NCBI RefSeq assembly: GCF_900184735.1
Contig: NZ_LT855388.1
Span: forward strand, 1 to 64,000
Length of the DNA: 64,000 nt
Source of the DNA: Paucisalibacillus globulus
Lineage (GTDB): Bacteria > Bacillota > Bacilli > Bacillales > Amphibacillaceae
Reading direction: 5' to 3'
The position numbers and the translations under genes were made by a program. Shown here one piece after another: positions 32,265 through 41,749 of the stretch. The notes below the pieces were generated by a model, which was given only the letters and a program-made list of their open reading frames with translations, was not told where the DNA came from and ran no database searches. Within the stretch, counting starts at the first letter, position 1. Each line of letters opens with the position of its first letter.

Positions 32265-33338
32265 ATGATGAAACAAGTATATAGTGATATCATCCAATTT
32301 CGAGGTAGTCATTATGATTTCGGCTATATGCAAGGTGAGCGGTTAAAGGAATCCCCTATTCTCCCTAATCGGGAACAACAATGGGGTGCGAAAAGGAAAT
32401 TTCATTTTTCGATTGATGTAAGGGAAGTAAAGAATGTATTGACTAAATTTGCATCAGGAATATGGGATGAAATAGAGGGACTTGCTGATGCTTTAGATAT
32501 GAATATGCATGATGCGATACGTGAATTTGGTGGATATTATTTGGAGTATGGTCGAAGCGGCTGTTCTATCTTTACGGGCAAAGATTTTATGATACGGAAT
32601 TATGATAACCACCCAGCTTCTTATGAGGGGCGATATGTATTTTATCAACCTAACGACCGGGGGTATGCTGTAGTCGGACCTTCGATGCAAATAACCGGGC
32701 GGATTGATGGGTTGAATGAAAAGGGACTTGCGATGGGATACAACTTTGTTAACCGAAAAAAGTCTGGGAGCGGTTTTGTTTGTAATATGCTAGGGCGAAT
32801 TATCTTGGAGACCTGTGCATCCGTTGAAGAAGCAGTTGATCTACTTAAGGAGATACCACATAGGCATTCATTTAATTATGTACTGTTAGATCGGAAGGGC
32901 CAGACATACGTGGTAGAAGCCTCCCCGCGTAGGGTCGATATACATCAAGGTAATGTTTGTACCAACCACTTTGAAAAATTAACCGAGGAAAATCGGTATC
33001 GAATGGATGAATCCATGGAAAGACAGGGAAAGATGAGTGCTCAAGGAGCAGATTTACAAGATGGTTATCAAGCATTCCAAATGATGAATGAAATAGAAAG
33101 AGGGGTATTTTCCGAGAAGTATGGCGCGTGGGCAGGGACCTTGCACACGGCTGCTTATTTCCCAAAAGAAATGAAAGCTTGGTTTTCAATTGGTGGAAAT
33201 CAGAAACCTGTAATCTTTGACTTTAACAAGTGGCTTGATGGAGAAAAGGTACTTATTAAGCAAATAAAAGGTAAGCTAAATTCAACTTCACCATTTGTGA
33301 ATATGGAGTATCTTACGGATCCTGGTATTATGCTGTAA
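32265..33338 (+). CDS. C45-family autoproteolytic acyltransferase/hydrolase
   Basis: A 357-residue Ntn-type protein of the acyl-CoA:6-aminopenicillanic-acid acyltransferase-like family. The probable autocleavage site is G-C at Cys100 (G-R-S-G-C-S-I-F). It is followed by R-N-Y-D-N-H-P and G-R-I-D-G-L-N-E-K-G-L-A-M-G-Y-N, which are characteristic of this family and of choloylglycine hydrolases. The natural substrate in Bacillaceae is unknown; it is likely an amide or N-acyl compound. GAGGGGAG precedes the ATG. Single gene, followed by a hairpin repeat array. Confidence 0.82.
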   Translation: MMKQVYSDIIQFRGSHYDFGYMQGERLKESPILPNREQQWGAKRKFHFSIDVREVKNVLTKFASGIWDEIEGLADALDMNMHDAIREFGGYYLEYGRSGCSIFTGKDFMIRNYDNHPASYEGRYVFYQPNDRGYAVVGPSMQITGRIDGLNEKGLAMGYNFVNRKKSGSGFVCNMLGRIILETCASVEEAVDLLKEIPHRHSFNYVLLDRKGQTYVVEASPRRVDIHQGNVCTNHFEKLTEENRYRMDESMERQGKMSAQGADLQDGYQAFQMMNEIERGVFSEKYGAWAGTLHTAAYFPKEMKAWFSIGGNQKPVIFDFNKWLDGEKVLIKQIKGKLNSTSPFVNMEYLTDPGIML

Positions 33339-33397
33339 CGATGGGGCAGTGGAGTATAGAGAAATATTATCTGAGGCTATTCAAATGGTTATAAAAG

Positions 33398-33535
33398 ACA
33401 GAGTTAAGGAAAAGGGGTTAACTCTGTCTAAAAGAACGGGTCTAAAAGACAAAGTTAATTAAAAATCGCTAATTCTGTCAATAAGAACTAATTTAAAAGA
33501 CAGAGTTTCTATTAAATCAGAAAATCTGCCCAATT
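33398..33535. repeat. tandem array of three hairpin repeats with a period of about 51 bp
   Basis: AAAAGACA(G/A)AGTT recurs at 33394, 33444 and 33495. The first unit has perfect arms AGACAGAGTTAA / TTAACTCTGTCT. The second (GACAAAGTTAA..TAATTCTGTC) and third (GACAGAGTTTCT..AAAATCTGCC) are decayed copies. The first hairpin could serve as terminator, but there is no good T run. It occupies the gap 33339-33557. Confidence 0.7.
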
Positions 33536-33557
33536 GAATTACTTGTAACTAACTCCT

Positions 33558-34286
33558 CTATAACACTTTACTTAAAAATGCTTGGGTACGTTTATTTCTT
33601 GGATTCGTAAATAATTCACTAGGTACATTTTGTTCTGCAATAACACCCTCATCGATAAATAATACACGATCACTTACTTCTCGGGCAAAGCCCATTTCAT
33701 GTGTTACAACGACCATTGTCATACCTTCTTGTGCTAGTTGTTTCATTACTTCCAACACATCCCCGACCATTTCGGGATCTAGAGCGGAAGTGGGCTCATC
33801 AAACAGCATTACTTTTGGATTCATTGCTAATGCTCTTGCGATTGCCACACGTTGCTTCTGTCCACCAGATAGTTCGCCAGGGTAACTTCCTGCTTTTTCC
33901 TTCAGACCAACCTTATCAAGAAGTTCCATCGCTTTATTCGTTGCTTCTGTTTTTGGTGTTCCACGCGTTTTCATGGGTGCAAGGATAATATTTTCTAATA
34001 CTGTTTTATGAGGGAACAAATTAAATTGTTGAAATACCATACCCACTTCTTGGCGTATTTTATTAATGTTTGCTTCCTTTGCTGTTATATCCTGCCCATC
34101 AATTATGACCTGACCATCGGTAATTTCTTCTAGACGATTTAAGCAACGAAGGAATGTACTTTTACCCGAACCAGATGCTCCAATTACGCAGACCACTTCT
34201 TTTTCTTTAATTTCTACACTAATATCTTTCAATACTTCTAATTTACCATATGATTTCTTTAAGTTTCTTACGTCAATCATTGTCAC
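33558..34286 (-). CDS. polar amino-acid ABC transporter ATP-binding protein (GlnQ-type)
   Basis: A 242-residue cytosolic ATPase energising amino-acid uptake. Walker A is G-A-S-G-S-G-K-S-T near residue 36, the Q-loop V-F-Q-Q-F-N-L-F-P near residue 85, the signature L-S-G-G-Q-K-Q-R near residue 140, Walker B V-M-L-F-D-E-P near residue 160 and the H-loop T-H-E-M-G near residue 195. The PAAT family organisation (binding protein, permease, ATPase) is complete. Starts with GTG overlapping the permease stop (GTGA). Substrate probably glutamine, arginine or cystine; not determinable. Confidence 0.94.
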   Translation of the reverse strand: MTMIDVRNLKKSYGKLEVLKDISVEIKEKEVVCVIGASGSGKSTFLRCLNRLEEITDGQVIIDGQDITAKEANINKIRQEVGMVFQQFNLFPHKTVLENIILAPMKTRGTPKTEATNKAMELLDKVGLKEKAGSYPGELSGGQKQRVAIARALAMNPKVMLFDEPTSALDPEMVGDVLEVMKQLAQEGMTMVVVTHEMGFAREVSDRVLFIDEGVIAEQNVPSELFTNPRNKRTQAFLSKVL

Positions 34287-34927
34287 CGTAGTTCAAATCT
34301 CCTTTCCAGGAAACTAGATAGCAGGGATAATAAATAGATTAATAGGAAATACATAATACCTACTACAAGCCATATTTCAAAAGCCTTGAATGTTGCTGCA
34401 ATAGCAATTTGTCCTTGTTGTGTTAAATCGGCAATCCCGATTACGGATAGTAAGGATGTATCCTTTAAACTGATTATTGCTTGGTTTGTAAAGGTTGGTA
34501 GCATCCTTCTAAATGCTTGAGGTAGTATGATATAGCGCATATTTTGCGTGCCAGTCAATCCTAGGGAACGTGCTGCTTCGGTTTGACCCTTATCCATCGA
34601 TTGGATACCAGCGCGGATTATTTCGGCAAAGTATGCTCCAGCGTTAATTGCTACAGTAATAATACCCGCAGTAGTTCGATCAAAAGAGATAAATTCTAGA
34701 GAGTTTAGACCAAAGTAGAAAAAGAACAACTGGACTAGAATAGGGGTTCCACGAATAGCATCGATAAATATTTTGGCTATCCAATTTAATGCCCTGATAG
34801 GTGATAAGCGTAACAATGCCATGATAAGTCCAATTATAAAACCAAGAATAATCGCAATAACAAATATATATATAGTCACTTTTAATCCTTCCAAAAGATA
34901 AGGAAGGGCATTCATGATGGCCTCCAT
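34283..34927 (-). CDS. polar amino-acid ABC transporter permease
   Basis: A 214-residue inner-membrane permease of the His/Glu/Gln/Arg family with about five transmembrane helices. The EAA loop is visible near residue 140 (G-x-x-x-x-E-A-A-R-S-L-G). ATG 34927 is chosen because AAAGGAG lies about 9 nt upstream; the longer frame starts at a TTG ahead of that site. It sits between the binding protein and the ATPase. A GC-rich hairpin upstream may reduce its expression relative to the binding protein. Confidence 0.93.
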   Translation of the reverse strand: MEAIMNALPYLLEGLKVTIYIFVIAIILGFIIGLIMALLRLSPIRALNWIAKIFIDAIRGTPILVQLFFFYFGLNSLEFISFDRTTAGIITVAINAGAYFAEIIRAGIQSMDKGQTEAARSLGLTGTQNMRYIILPQAFRRMLPTFTNQAIISLKDTSLLSVIGIADLTQQGQIAIAATFKAFEIWLVVGIMYFLLIYLLSLLSSFLERRFELR

Positions 34928-34951
34928 TGATTCAACTCCTTTAAACAAGAA

Positions 34952-34974
34952 AGCGCGCTAATTATTTGCGCGCT
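34952..34974 (-). terminator. intra-operon hairpin (partial terminator)
   Basis: On the minus strand AGCGCGC pairs with GCGCGCT around AAATAATTA, followed by TTCTTGTTT. Located between the binding-protein and permease genes, as is common for keeping the binding protein in excess. Confidence 0.65.
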
Positions 34975-34993
34975 CGCTTCATTTATAGATTAC

Positions 34994-35755
34994 TTACTCT
35001 CCTAGGTACTTACTGATAATCTCGTCGTACTTTCCGTTTTCCTTTAAATTAGCTAATCCATCATTTATTTTCTTTAATAGCTCATCATTTTTACCTTTTA
35101 ATACAGATATACCGTAGTTATCACCATTTAACTTATCTCCTGCAACTTTTAATTCAAGATCACTTGTTGCAATGGCATACATGATAACTGGATAGTCTTC
35201 CAATAAAGCATCGGCACTACCATTTGAAACTTCTTGGAACATGGAAGTACTGTCTTTCACTTGGATAATCTCGTAGCCGTACTCGTCTTTGTTTTCCGTT
35301 GCATAATTAGCACCAGTTGTTCCATTTTTAACAGCAATTGTCTTTCCTTCTAAATCTTCAATACTAGTAATCTCTGAATTGTCTTTCGCAACTACTAGTG
35401 ATAAACCAGATTCAAAATATGGATCAGAAAAGTCTACTGTTTTCTTACGTTCTTCAGTAATACTCATTCCACCCATACCAATATCAAGTTCACCAGCTTG
35501 CATGGCAGGAATAATCCCACTGAAATCCATTGCTTCAATCTTAATCTCGAAACCTTGGTCTTCAGCAATTGCATTGATTAAATCAATATCGATTCCTTTC
35601 ATTTCACCATCTTCTTGATATTCAAATGGTGGATATGTAGTGTCAACGCCAACCGTATAAACTCCATCTCCGCCTTCACCTGAGGTAGAGTCGCCACATG
35701 CGGATAAAATGAGAATTAAAGTGATTATTAAACTAAAATATAGTAACTTTTTCAT
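34994..35755 (-). CDS. amino-acid ABC transporter substrate-binding lipoprotein
   Basis: A 253-residue lipoprotein. The lipobox L-S-A-C places the lipidated Cys at residue 20. The mature part is a family 3 solute-binding domain with the hallmark G-V-D-T-T-Y-P-P-F-E-Y near residue 36 and G-M-S-I-T-E-E-R-K near residue 100. First gene of the transporter operon, preceded by a good promoter. The pocket does not by itself identify the amino acid; some relatives bind cystine or arginine. Confidence 0.94.
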   Translation of the reverse strand: MKKLLYFSLIITLILILSACGDSTSGEGGDGVYTVGVDTTYPPFEYQEDGEMKGIDIDLINAIAEDQGFEIKIEAMDFSGIIPAMQAGELDIGMGGMSITEERKKTVDFSDPYFESGLSLVVAKDNSEITSIEDLEGKTIAVKNGTTGANYATENKDEYGYEIIQVKDSTSMFQEVSNGSADALLEDYPVIMYAIATSDLELKVAGDKLNGDNYGISVLKGKNDELLKKINDGLANLKENGKYDEIISKYLGE

Positions 35756-35804
35756 GCACTTTCTCCTCCTTGATTTTTTTGAAAAACGCTTACATATCTA
35801 GTAT

Positions 35805-35832
35805 TTTATATGTACGTACAAACAATTGTCAA
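35805..35832 (-). promoter_or_regulatory. promoter of the amino-acid ABC operon
   Basis: On the minus strand TTGACA, a 16-bp spacer and TATAAA, 50 nt upstream of the binding-protein start. Confidence 0.7.
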
Positions 35833-35898
35833 GAAAAATCAAAATAAATAAATAATGAAAAATAATTAATTTATTTCGTTAATTCAGCTGTGAAACAA

Positions 35899-35928
35899 CA
35901 AAAAGCAACATAAAAGATATGTTGCTTT
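35899..35928 (-). terminator. terminator of the yugN-like gene
   Basis: AAAGCAACATA pairs with TATGTTGCTTT around AAAGA. On the minus strand it is followed by TTGTTGTTT. Confidence 0.8.
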
Positions 35929-35952
35929 AGTCATATATATTAAATTTATCTT

Positions 35953-36384
35953 TTAAGATATAGATTTATTACGAACAGCTATCTCGTTGGCAAACTGATT
36001 GGACACATCTTCCCCAATCTCTTCCCACTTCGTCTTATCGCGGATATGACCGTCTTTATCGAGTGGAGCCTGAAACTGGTTAAAACCTGTTGCTGCAAGT
36101 AAGGAATTCTCATCTTTATCTAATCCTAGATGTACAACGTGTTTAATAATAAACGGTCTCCTAAACTCAATAAATGCATCACTTCTATCCAACATTCCCT
36201 CTATCACATGAAAAGGCATGCGAAGATATATCGTTTCTCCACCTTCGCGATGCATCGTAGCATCAAAGAAAGCCCCGTCATACTCCCAACTTCCACACAT
36301 ACTTAAGCCGAACTGTTTTGCTAGTCTGCGGGCATCTCCGAAGTATATTCTTTTTCCTTCTAATTCCGTTTCTAATTCAATCAT
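35953..36384 (-). CDS. yugN: YugN-like family protein
   Basis: A 143-residue cytosolic protein. It resembles Bacillus YugN in size and in motifs such as G-S-W-E-Y-D-G-A-F-F-D near residue 31, Y-L-R-M-P-F near residue 53 and F-N-Q-F-Q-A-P-L-D near residue 101. The family is restricted to Bacillales and has no assigned function. AAAGGGG precedes the ATG. Single gene with its own terminator, next to the copper locus but oriented away. Confidence 0.75.
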   Translation of the reverse strand: MIELETELEGKRIYFGDARRLAKQFGLSMCGSWEYDGAFFDATMHREGGETIYLRMPFHVIEGMLDRSDAFIEFRRPFIIKHVVHLGLDKDENSLLAATGFNQFQAPLDKDGHIRDKTKWEEIGEDVSNQFANEIAVRNKSIS

Positions 36385-36548
36385 TCTATGTACCCCTTTC
36401 CTAATTTTATATTTACTATCATTAGCAATAATTGGGATAAAATACCTTTAAATGCATGGGTAATAAATATGTTTGCGTTACTGTTCAAGTAAAAATGGTG
36501 ATTATTTGACTAAAAATGATATTAAGATAGTCAATCTAAGTTTTATCA

Positions 36549-36581
36549 TTTGAATCTTACCCTCCGGGGGTATAGTATAAA
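36549..36581 (+). promoter_or_regulatory. CsoR-type operator and promoter of the sulfite-reductase-like gene
   Basis: TTTGAA (36549), a 16-bp spacer, TATAGT (36571). Between them lies TTACCCTCCGGGGGTATAG, which matches the CsoR copper operator form (TACCC-G tract-GGGTA). GGGGGTATAGTATAA is shared with the csoR promoter at 37347. Confidence 0.75.
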
Positions 36582-36632
36582 AACAAAAGATAATAAAGAC
36601 AGATCATGAAGATGGCAAGGGGAGAAAATACA

Positions 36633-37256
36633 TTGATAAAAAAATATATACCTCTAGCAGTGAATGGAGGAATTGGTTTTGGTTCAAAGCTAAAGCCAAA
36701 ACAATTAGCAGTATTAGGGGAGTATCTGGATGAGGATAGTGAAATCGAATTAACAACTCTACAACAACTAATTGTGCAGATACCTGAAGAAAAAATAGAA
36801 GAAGCAAAGAGAAGGTTTGAAGAAGTTGGTCTTTCTCATTATCCGGTAGGGAAGTTTGTAAAGAACCTTCGAACATGTAATTTTTGTAAGGGGGAAATAG
36901 AGGAAGGAATGCCTGTAGCTAAAGAGCTAAATAAGAGAATTGCTGGACAAGAGGTTCCATTTACTTTGCGTCCTGCTTATACAGGTTGTCCGATTGGGTG
37001 TGGTGAGCCATTAATGAATGACATAGGTGTCATGAAGGATCATGATGAATATGAGCTCTATATTGGTGGCCATCCTAAAGGGAGAGAAGCAAGGGCAGGC
37101 CAGTTAGTAAGAAAGAACTTAAATCCTGAGGAATTATATCAACTTGTTGACCAAATTCTAGATATTTACCGAGAGAATGGGAAAAAAAGAGAGAAATTCT
37201 ATCGTTTTGTGGACCGCTTTGGTTTTGAACAAATTAAGGCAGCGTTAAATTTATAG
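36633..37256 (+). CDS. short sulfite/nitrite-reductase-fold protein in the copper regulon
   Basis: A 207-residue protein with a nitrite/sulfite reductase half-domain (residues 1-75, T-T-L-Q-Q-L-I-V) and a cysteine-bearing part: Cys82 and Cys85 (T-C-N-F-C-K-G), Cys119 and Cys123 (G-C-P-I-G-C-G-E-P). The second pair matches the siroheme/4Fe-4S motif C-x3-C. The first pair is C-x2-C instead of the usual C-x5-C, so the cofactor may differ. TTG 36633 is chosen because AAGGGGAG is 9 nt upstream; the ATG at 36606 precedes it. A CsoR-type operator controls it, suggesting a role in copper stress. The reaction is unknown. Confidence 0.8.
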   Translation: MIKKYIPLAVNGGIGFGSKLKPKQLAVLGEYLDEDSEIELTTLQQLIVQIPEEKIEEAKRRFEEVGLSHYPVGKFVKNLRTCNFCKGEIEEGMPVAKELNKRIAGQEVPFTLRPAYTGCPIGCGEPLMNDIGVMKDHDEYELYIGGHPKGREARAGQLVRKNLNPEELYQLVDQILDIYRENGKKREKFYRFVDRFGFEQIKAALNL

Positions 37257-37328
37257 ATTTAAATCTAGAAGGAAAGTAAACATTTATAGTAATAGTAATT
37301 CCCCCTATATAACAATAAGTAAATTCAT

Positions 37329-37362
37329 TTGACAATTATACTATAGGGGGGTATAGTATAAT
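37329..37362 (+). promoter_or_regulatory. CsoR operator and promoter of csoR-copA
   Basis: TTGACA (37329), a 17-bp spacer, TATAGT (37352). The promoter is overlaid by a palindrome: TTATACTATA and TATAGTATAA flank a G tract. Same core as the operator at 36557-36581. Confidence 0.85.
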
Positions 37363-37388
37363 TAAAGATAACGAAAGAAGGTGTTCAC

Positions 37389-37691
37389 ATGGATCACTTT
37401 TTACATGATCATCCAGTTACACCAAGAACAGACGCAGAAAAACAAGCGGTAGTCAATCGTCTGAAGCGGATCGAAGGACAGGTTCGGGGTATACAGAAGA
37501 TGGTTGAGGATGATCGCTATTGTGCAGATATATTAGTTCAGATTAGCGCCATTAGTGCAGCATTGAAAAAAGTTGGCTATCAAGTGACAGAAAGACATAT
37601 GAAACACTGTGTAAGTGGTGCTGTTAGATCTGGTGAAGGTGATGCAGCAATTGACGAACTAATGGAGATCATGAAACATTTCTCCAAGTAA
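37389..37691 (+). CDS. csoR: copper-sensing transcriptional repressor CsoR
   Basis: A 100-residue all-helical repressor. The Cu(I) ligands Cys45, His70 and Cys74 are present at the same positions as in B. subtilis CsoR (H-M-K-H-C). It represses copper export genes and releases DNA on binding Cu(I). GAAGG precedes the ATG. Followed after 14 nt by copA. The conserved Cys-His-Cys set argues for copper rather than the persulfide-sensing CstR branch. Confidence 0.95.
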   Translation: MDHFLHDHPVTPRTDAEKQAVVNRLKRIEGQVRGIQKMVEDDRYCADILVQISAISAALKKVGYQVTERHMKHCVSGAVRSGEGDAAIDELMEIMKHFSK

Positions 37692-37705
37692 GGGGGGTAT
37701 TCTAA

Positions 37706-40090
37706 ATGAGTGAATCTCAACATATTACCGTTGGCGTAACGGGGATGACTTGTGCCGCGTGTTCCAATCGGATTGAAAAGGTTCTAAACAAAATGGAAGG
37801 CGTGGAGGCACAGGTCAATTTAACGACTGAAAAGGCAACGGTTGATTATAATCCTTCTACGGTTTCCGTTCAAGATATAACGGCAAAGATTGAAAAGCTT
37901 GGATACGGGGTACAATTGGAAAAGGTTGAATTTGATGTATTAGGCATGACCTGTGCGGCATGTTCCACTCGAATTGAAAAAGTGTTGAATAAGCAAGAAG
38001 GGGTTAAGCAGGCAACGGTTAACCTAGCAACAGAGAGTGCTTCCATTGAATATAACCCTGGGCTTATTGAGGAACTTGATTTAATCGGAAGGATTCAAAA
38101 ACTCGGGTATGATGCAAAGCGGAAAGCAGATAAAGAAGAAAAACAAACACAGAAAGAAAAGCAACTTCAAAAAATGAAGATAAAGTTAATTATTTCTGCC
38201 ATATTATCTGCACCATTATTAGTAACTATGTTAGTTCATTTAGGTGGAATGAATATACCAGATATCTTCATGAATCCTTGGTTCCAATTTGCGTTGGCTA
38301 CTCCGGTGCAATTTATCATTGGTTGGCAATTCTATGTTGGTGCATATAAAAACCTTCGCAATGGTGGGGCAAATATGGATGTTTTAGTGGCGCTGGGTAC
38401 AAGTGCAGCGTTTTTCTATAGTCTATATGAGGCATTCAAAACCATTGGTAATCCAGAATACATGCCACATCTATATTTTGAAACAAGTGCCATTCTCATT
38501 ACCTTGATATTATTTGGTAAGTACCTTGAAACGAGTGCTAAAAGCAGAACTACAGTGGCAATATCAAAATTATTAAATCTTCAAGCGAAGCAGGCAAGGG
38601 TATTACGAGATGGAGAAGAATTAATGATTCCAATTGAGGAAGTTGTTGTGGGCGACAGTCTTGTTGTAAAACCGGGAGAAAAAATACCGGTGGATGGTAT
38701 TGTAGTCAAAGGTAGAACTTCTATTGATGAATCGATGATTACAGGTGAATCGATTCCGATTGAAAAAGATGCGGGGGCTAATGTGATTGGTTCAACCATC
38801 AATAAAAACGGAACGATTGAGATGGAAGCAACTAAGGTTGGAAAAGACACAGCACTGGCGTCGATTATTAAAGTTGTAGAAGATGCTCAAGGCTCCAAAG
38901 CACCAATCCAACGTTTAGCAGATGTGATTTCCGGTTACTTTGTACCAATTGTTGTTGGGATAGCCTTTCTAACATTCTTAGTCTGGATTATTTTCGTTAC
39001 ACCAGGTGAATTGGAACCTTCATTAGTTGCTTCAATTGCTGTATTAGTAATTGCATGTCCATGTGCTTTAGGACTAGCAACGCCAACTTCTATCATGGTT
39101 GGTTCTGGTCGAGCTGCGGAAAGTGGGATTCTATTTAAAGGTGGAGAACATTTAGAACGGACACATCAATTAAATGCGATTGTTCTTGATAAAACAGGAA
39201 CGATTACCAAAGGAAAACCTGAGGTTACTCATTTTACTGCAGACGAGGAAACATTATCATTACTGGCTAGCGCTGAAAAAGGCTCAGAACATCCATTAGC
39301 AGATGCTATTGTAGCTTATGCAACAGAAAATAGTGTCCCGCTAGTAGAGACAGAAGAATTCCGTGCAATACCTGGGCATGGTATTGAAGCAGTTATAGGC
39401 GGTAAAACTATATTAGTAGGTACTAGAAAGTTAATGAATGACCATCATATATCTGTTTCTGAAGTGGAAGAAGAACTCGTTAACTACGAAACGAATGGTA
39501 ATACCGCTATGTTAATCGCAGTAGATGGTGAATTTAAAGGTATCATTGCCGTTGCGGATACAGTTAAAGAGACAGCTGCTCAAGCAATTAGAGAACTAAA
39601 AGAATTAGGATTAGAAGTGATCATGTTAACCGGTGATAATGAACGTACCGCTAATGCAATAGCAAAACAGGTTGGTATAGACCGAGTTATTGCCCAAGTT
39701 TTACCAGAGGAGAAAGCGGATCGAGTAAAAGAAATTCAGTTGCAAGGTAAGAAAGTAGCCATGGTCGGTGATGGTGTAAATGATGCACCAGCTTTAGCAG
39801 TTGCAGATATTGGTATTGCGATTGGAACAGGTACAGAGGTGGCGATTGAAGCTGCAGATGTAACTATTCTTGGTGGCGAATTATTGTTAATTCCACAAGC
39901 AATTAAAATAAGTAAGGCAACCATTAAAAATATTCGTCAAAACTTATTTTGGGCATTCGGTTATAATACCGCAGGGATACCAATCGCAGCATTAGGACTG
40001 TTAGCACCTTGGATTGCTGGTGCAGCGATGGCCTTTAGCTCGGTTAGTGTTGTAACGAACTCTCTTCGTTTGAAACGAGTAAAAATTTAA
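37706..40090 (+). CDS. copA: copper-exporting P-type ATPase CopA
   Basis: A 794-residue P1B-1 ATPase exporting Cu(I) across the membrane. Two N-terminal metal-binding domains carry G-M-T-C-A-A-C (Cys16/19 and Cys83/86). The transmembrane ion site is C-P-C (I-A-C-P-C-A-L-G), the phosphorylation motif D-K-T-G-T, the ATP-binding S-E-H-P-L, and the hinge G-D-G-V-N-D-A-P. Eight transmembrane helices are expected. AAGGGGGG lies upstream of the ATG. Second gene of the csoR operon. Confidence 0.97.
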   Translation: MSESQHITVGVTGMTCAACSNRIEKVLNKMEGVEAQVNLTTEKATVDYNPSTVSVQDITAKIEKLGYGVQLEKVEFDVLGMTCAACSTRIEKVLNKQEGVKQATVNLATESASIEYNPGLIEELDLIGRIQKLGYDAKRKADKEEKQTQKEKQLQKMKIKLIISAILSAPLLVTMLVHLGGMNIPDIFMNPWFQFALATPVQFIIGWQFYVGAYKNLRNGGANMDVLVALGTSAAFFYSLYEAFKTIGNPEYMPHLYFETSAILITLILFGKYLETSAKSRTTVAISKLLNLQAKQARVLRDGEELMIPIEEVVVGDSLVVKPGEKIPVDGIVVKGRTSIDESMITGESIPIEKDAGANVIGSTINKNGTIEMEATKVGKDTALASIIKVVEDAQGSKAPIQRLADVISGYFVPIVVGIAFLTFLVWIIFVTPGELEPSLVASIAVLVIACPCALGLATPTSIMVGSGRAAESGILFKGGEHLERTHQLNAIVLDKTGTITKGKPEVTHFTADEETLSLLASAEKGSEHPLADAIVAYATENSVPLVETEEFRAIPGHGIEAVIGGKTILVGTRKLMNDHHISVSEVEEELVNYETNGNTAMLIAVDGEFKGIIAVADTVKETAAQAIRELKELGLEVIMLTGDNERTANAIAKQVGIDRVIAQVLPEEKADRVKEIQLQGKKVAMVGDGVNDAPALAVADIGIAIGTGTEVAIEAADVTILGGELLLIPQAIKISKATIKNIRQNLFWAFGYNTAGIPIAALGLLAPWIAGAAMAFSSVSVVTNSLRLKRVKI

Positions 40091-40100
40091 TATAAATTCT

Positions 40101-40133
40101 TATTGGGGACGGTAGCAAGTCCAGTCCCCAATA
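40101..40133. other. GGGGAC hairpin between copA and copZ
   Basis: TATTGGGGAC pairs with GTCCCCAATA; no T run follows. It may stabilise the 3' end of the copA message or act as a weak attenuator before copZ. Confidence 0.55.
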
Positions 40134-40168
40134 AAATACTTAAACCATTAAGAAAGGAGATATATAAT

Positions 40169-40375
40169 ATGCAAACAACTACTCTAGATGTCAGAGGCAT
40201 GACTTGTGGTCATTGCAAAATGTCAGTAGAAGGTGCTCTAAATACGTTAGAAGGTGTATCCATTGTGGAAGTAGATTTAGGCACTGGTAAAGTAAATGTA
40301 ACGTATGATGAGTCAAAAGTTACATTAGAAAAAATGCAAGAAGCGGTTGAAGATCAAGGCTATGATGTAGCTTAA
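40169..40375 (+). CDS. copZ: copper chaperone CopZ
   Basis: A 68-residue single HMA-domain protein with the Cu(I) site G-M-T-C-G-H-C at residues 10-16 and a ferredoxin-like fold. It carries Cu(I) to CopA and CsoR in the cytosol. The start at ATG 40169 is preceded by AAAGGAG; the longer frame starts within the hairpin region. Last gene of the copper operon, followed by a strong terminator. Confidence 0.95.
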   Translation: MQTTTLDVRGMTCGHCKMSVEGALNTLEGVSIVEVDLGTGKVNVTYDESKVTLEKMQEAVEDQGYDVA

Positions 40376-40379
40376 TATA

Positions 40380-40420
40380 AAAATACCCTTGGGGAATATC
40401 TCTCCAGGGGTATTTTTGTA
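40380..40420 (+). terminator. terminator of the copper operon
   Basis: AAATACCCTTGG pairs with CCAGGGGTATTT, followed by TTG. It also lies just beyond the 3' end of the convergent transporter gene. Confidence 0.85.
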
Positions 40421-40424
40421 AGGG

Positions 40425-41588
40425 TTAGTTTGTGGTGGAAGCTTTCGTTGAATTTCCACTTCTTAACGAGACATACATAGATCCAAGTGAAGCAATAATT
40501 AATATTCCTCCAACAAATGCATTGGCATCTGTAGTAAATTGCCCAATAATAATTCCTCCAAAGAATGCTCCTACTGCTATTCCAAAATGTAAGGAAGAAT
40601 TACTTAAGCTCTGTTGAATATCAGCAGTTTCTGGTGAGCTCTCTATGAGGTAGCTTTGCATAGCGGGGGAGATAGCCCAGCTCATAATACCCCATATAAT
40701 TAAGGTAATAATGAATATCGGCATGATACCAGTTGTAAATGGAATGATCATCATAATCACACCGAAAAGAACAATAGCTGATATCACGGTTCTTTTTGTT
40801 CCTAATGTATCTGCTAAGGTACCACCAATTCCACCGCCACTTACGGCGGCTATACCAAAGATTAAGAAGATAACACTAATCCATGTTGCTTCCAAATCCA
40901 TGGATTCCTGTAGAAAAGGCTTTAGATAAGTGTAAAGCACAGAGTGTCCGGTCATATATAAAAAGGTGGTAATATGTGCAAATAGTATTCTCCGACTCTT
41001 CAACGTGGCAAGTTGTTTACCTATTGGCACAGAGGGCCTTGGTTCAACACGATCCATCCATAGATAAACACCGATAATAGAGAATGCTGTTAATACCGAA
41101 ATAAGTATAAAAGGTGCTCGCCAACTAAACATTTCTCCTAACATTAGCCCAATCGGTACGCCAAGCACTAAAGAACCACTAACTCCCATCGATACAATAC
41201 CAATTGCTCGACCACGGTATTTCGGTTCCACAAGTCTTGGTGCCATTACAAGACATAAGATAATGAGAAGTGCTCCACTTAAAGCAGAGATAATTCGCCC
41301 AAGTAATAATATGGTGTAAGTTGGACTAATAACAGATATGATATTCCCAAGTAAGAAAAGAACTAAGAAGTTTAGTGTTAACTTTTTCCGTTCAATCTTA
41401 GCTGTCATGATAAGTAAAATCGGAGATGCAATGGCAAATATTAATGAAAAGATAGTCACTAGAAAGCCTGCCGCTCCTAGAGATACATCTAGATCTTTAG
41501 CGATTAAATCTAATAACCCACTAATAATTAGCTCAACCATTCCAACGATAAACGAAACAATCATTAAAAAATATACGCGCTTGTCCAT
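40425..41588 (-). CDS. MFS transporter (DHA1 family)
   Basis: A 387-residue protein with twelve hydrophobic helices and MFS motifs: a loop 2-3 basic segment (A-K-I-E-R-K-K-L), G-R-I-I-S-A-L-S-G-A near residue 97 (motif B), and G-V-P-I-G-L-M-L near residue 143 (motif C, typical of drug-proton antiporters). It resembles the AraJ/YdhP-like group of sugar, nucleoside or drug exporters; the substrate is unknown. AAAGGA lies upstream of the ATG. Single-gene unit convergent with copZ. Confidence 0.87.
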   Translation of the reverse strand: MDKRVYFLMIVSFIVGMVELIISGLLDLIAKDLDVSLGAAGFLVTIFSLIFAIASPILLIMTAKIERKKLTLNFLVLFLLGNIISVISPTYTILLLGRIISALSGALLIILCLVMAPRLVEPKYRGRAIGIVSMGVSGSLVLGVPIGLMLGEMFSWRAPFILISVLTAFSIIGVYLWMDRVEPRPSVPIGKQLATLKSRRILFAHITTFLYMTGHSVLYTYLKPFLQESMDLEATWISVIFLIFGIAAVSGGGIGGTLADTLGTKRTVISAIVLFGVIMMIIPFTTGIMPIFIITLIIWGIMSWAISPAMQSYLIESSPETADIQQSLSNSSLHFGIAVGAFFGGIIIGQFTTDANAFVGGILIIASLGSMYVSLRSGNSTKASTTN

Positions 41589-41749
41589 GAAGTAAATACG
41601 TCCTTTCTAAATACCTTTTAATGATAACCGTGTTGACGAGGGAAAACAAGCAGGAAATCAAGCAGTTAGAACACACCCTGAGAACACCTTGTCTAAACAT
41701 ACGAACAAGCGTAGAATAACTATAAAAATACAACTAGGGTGAATATCAT

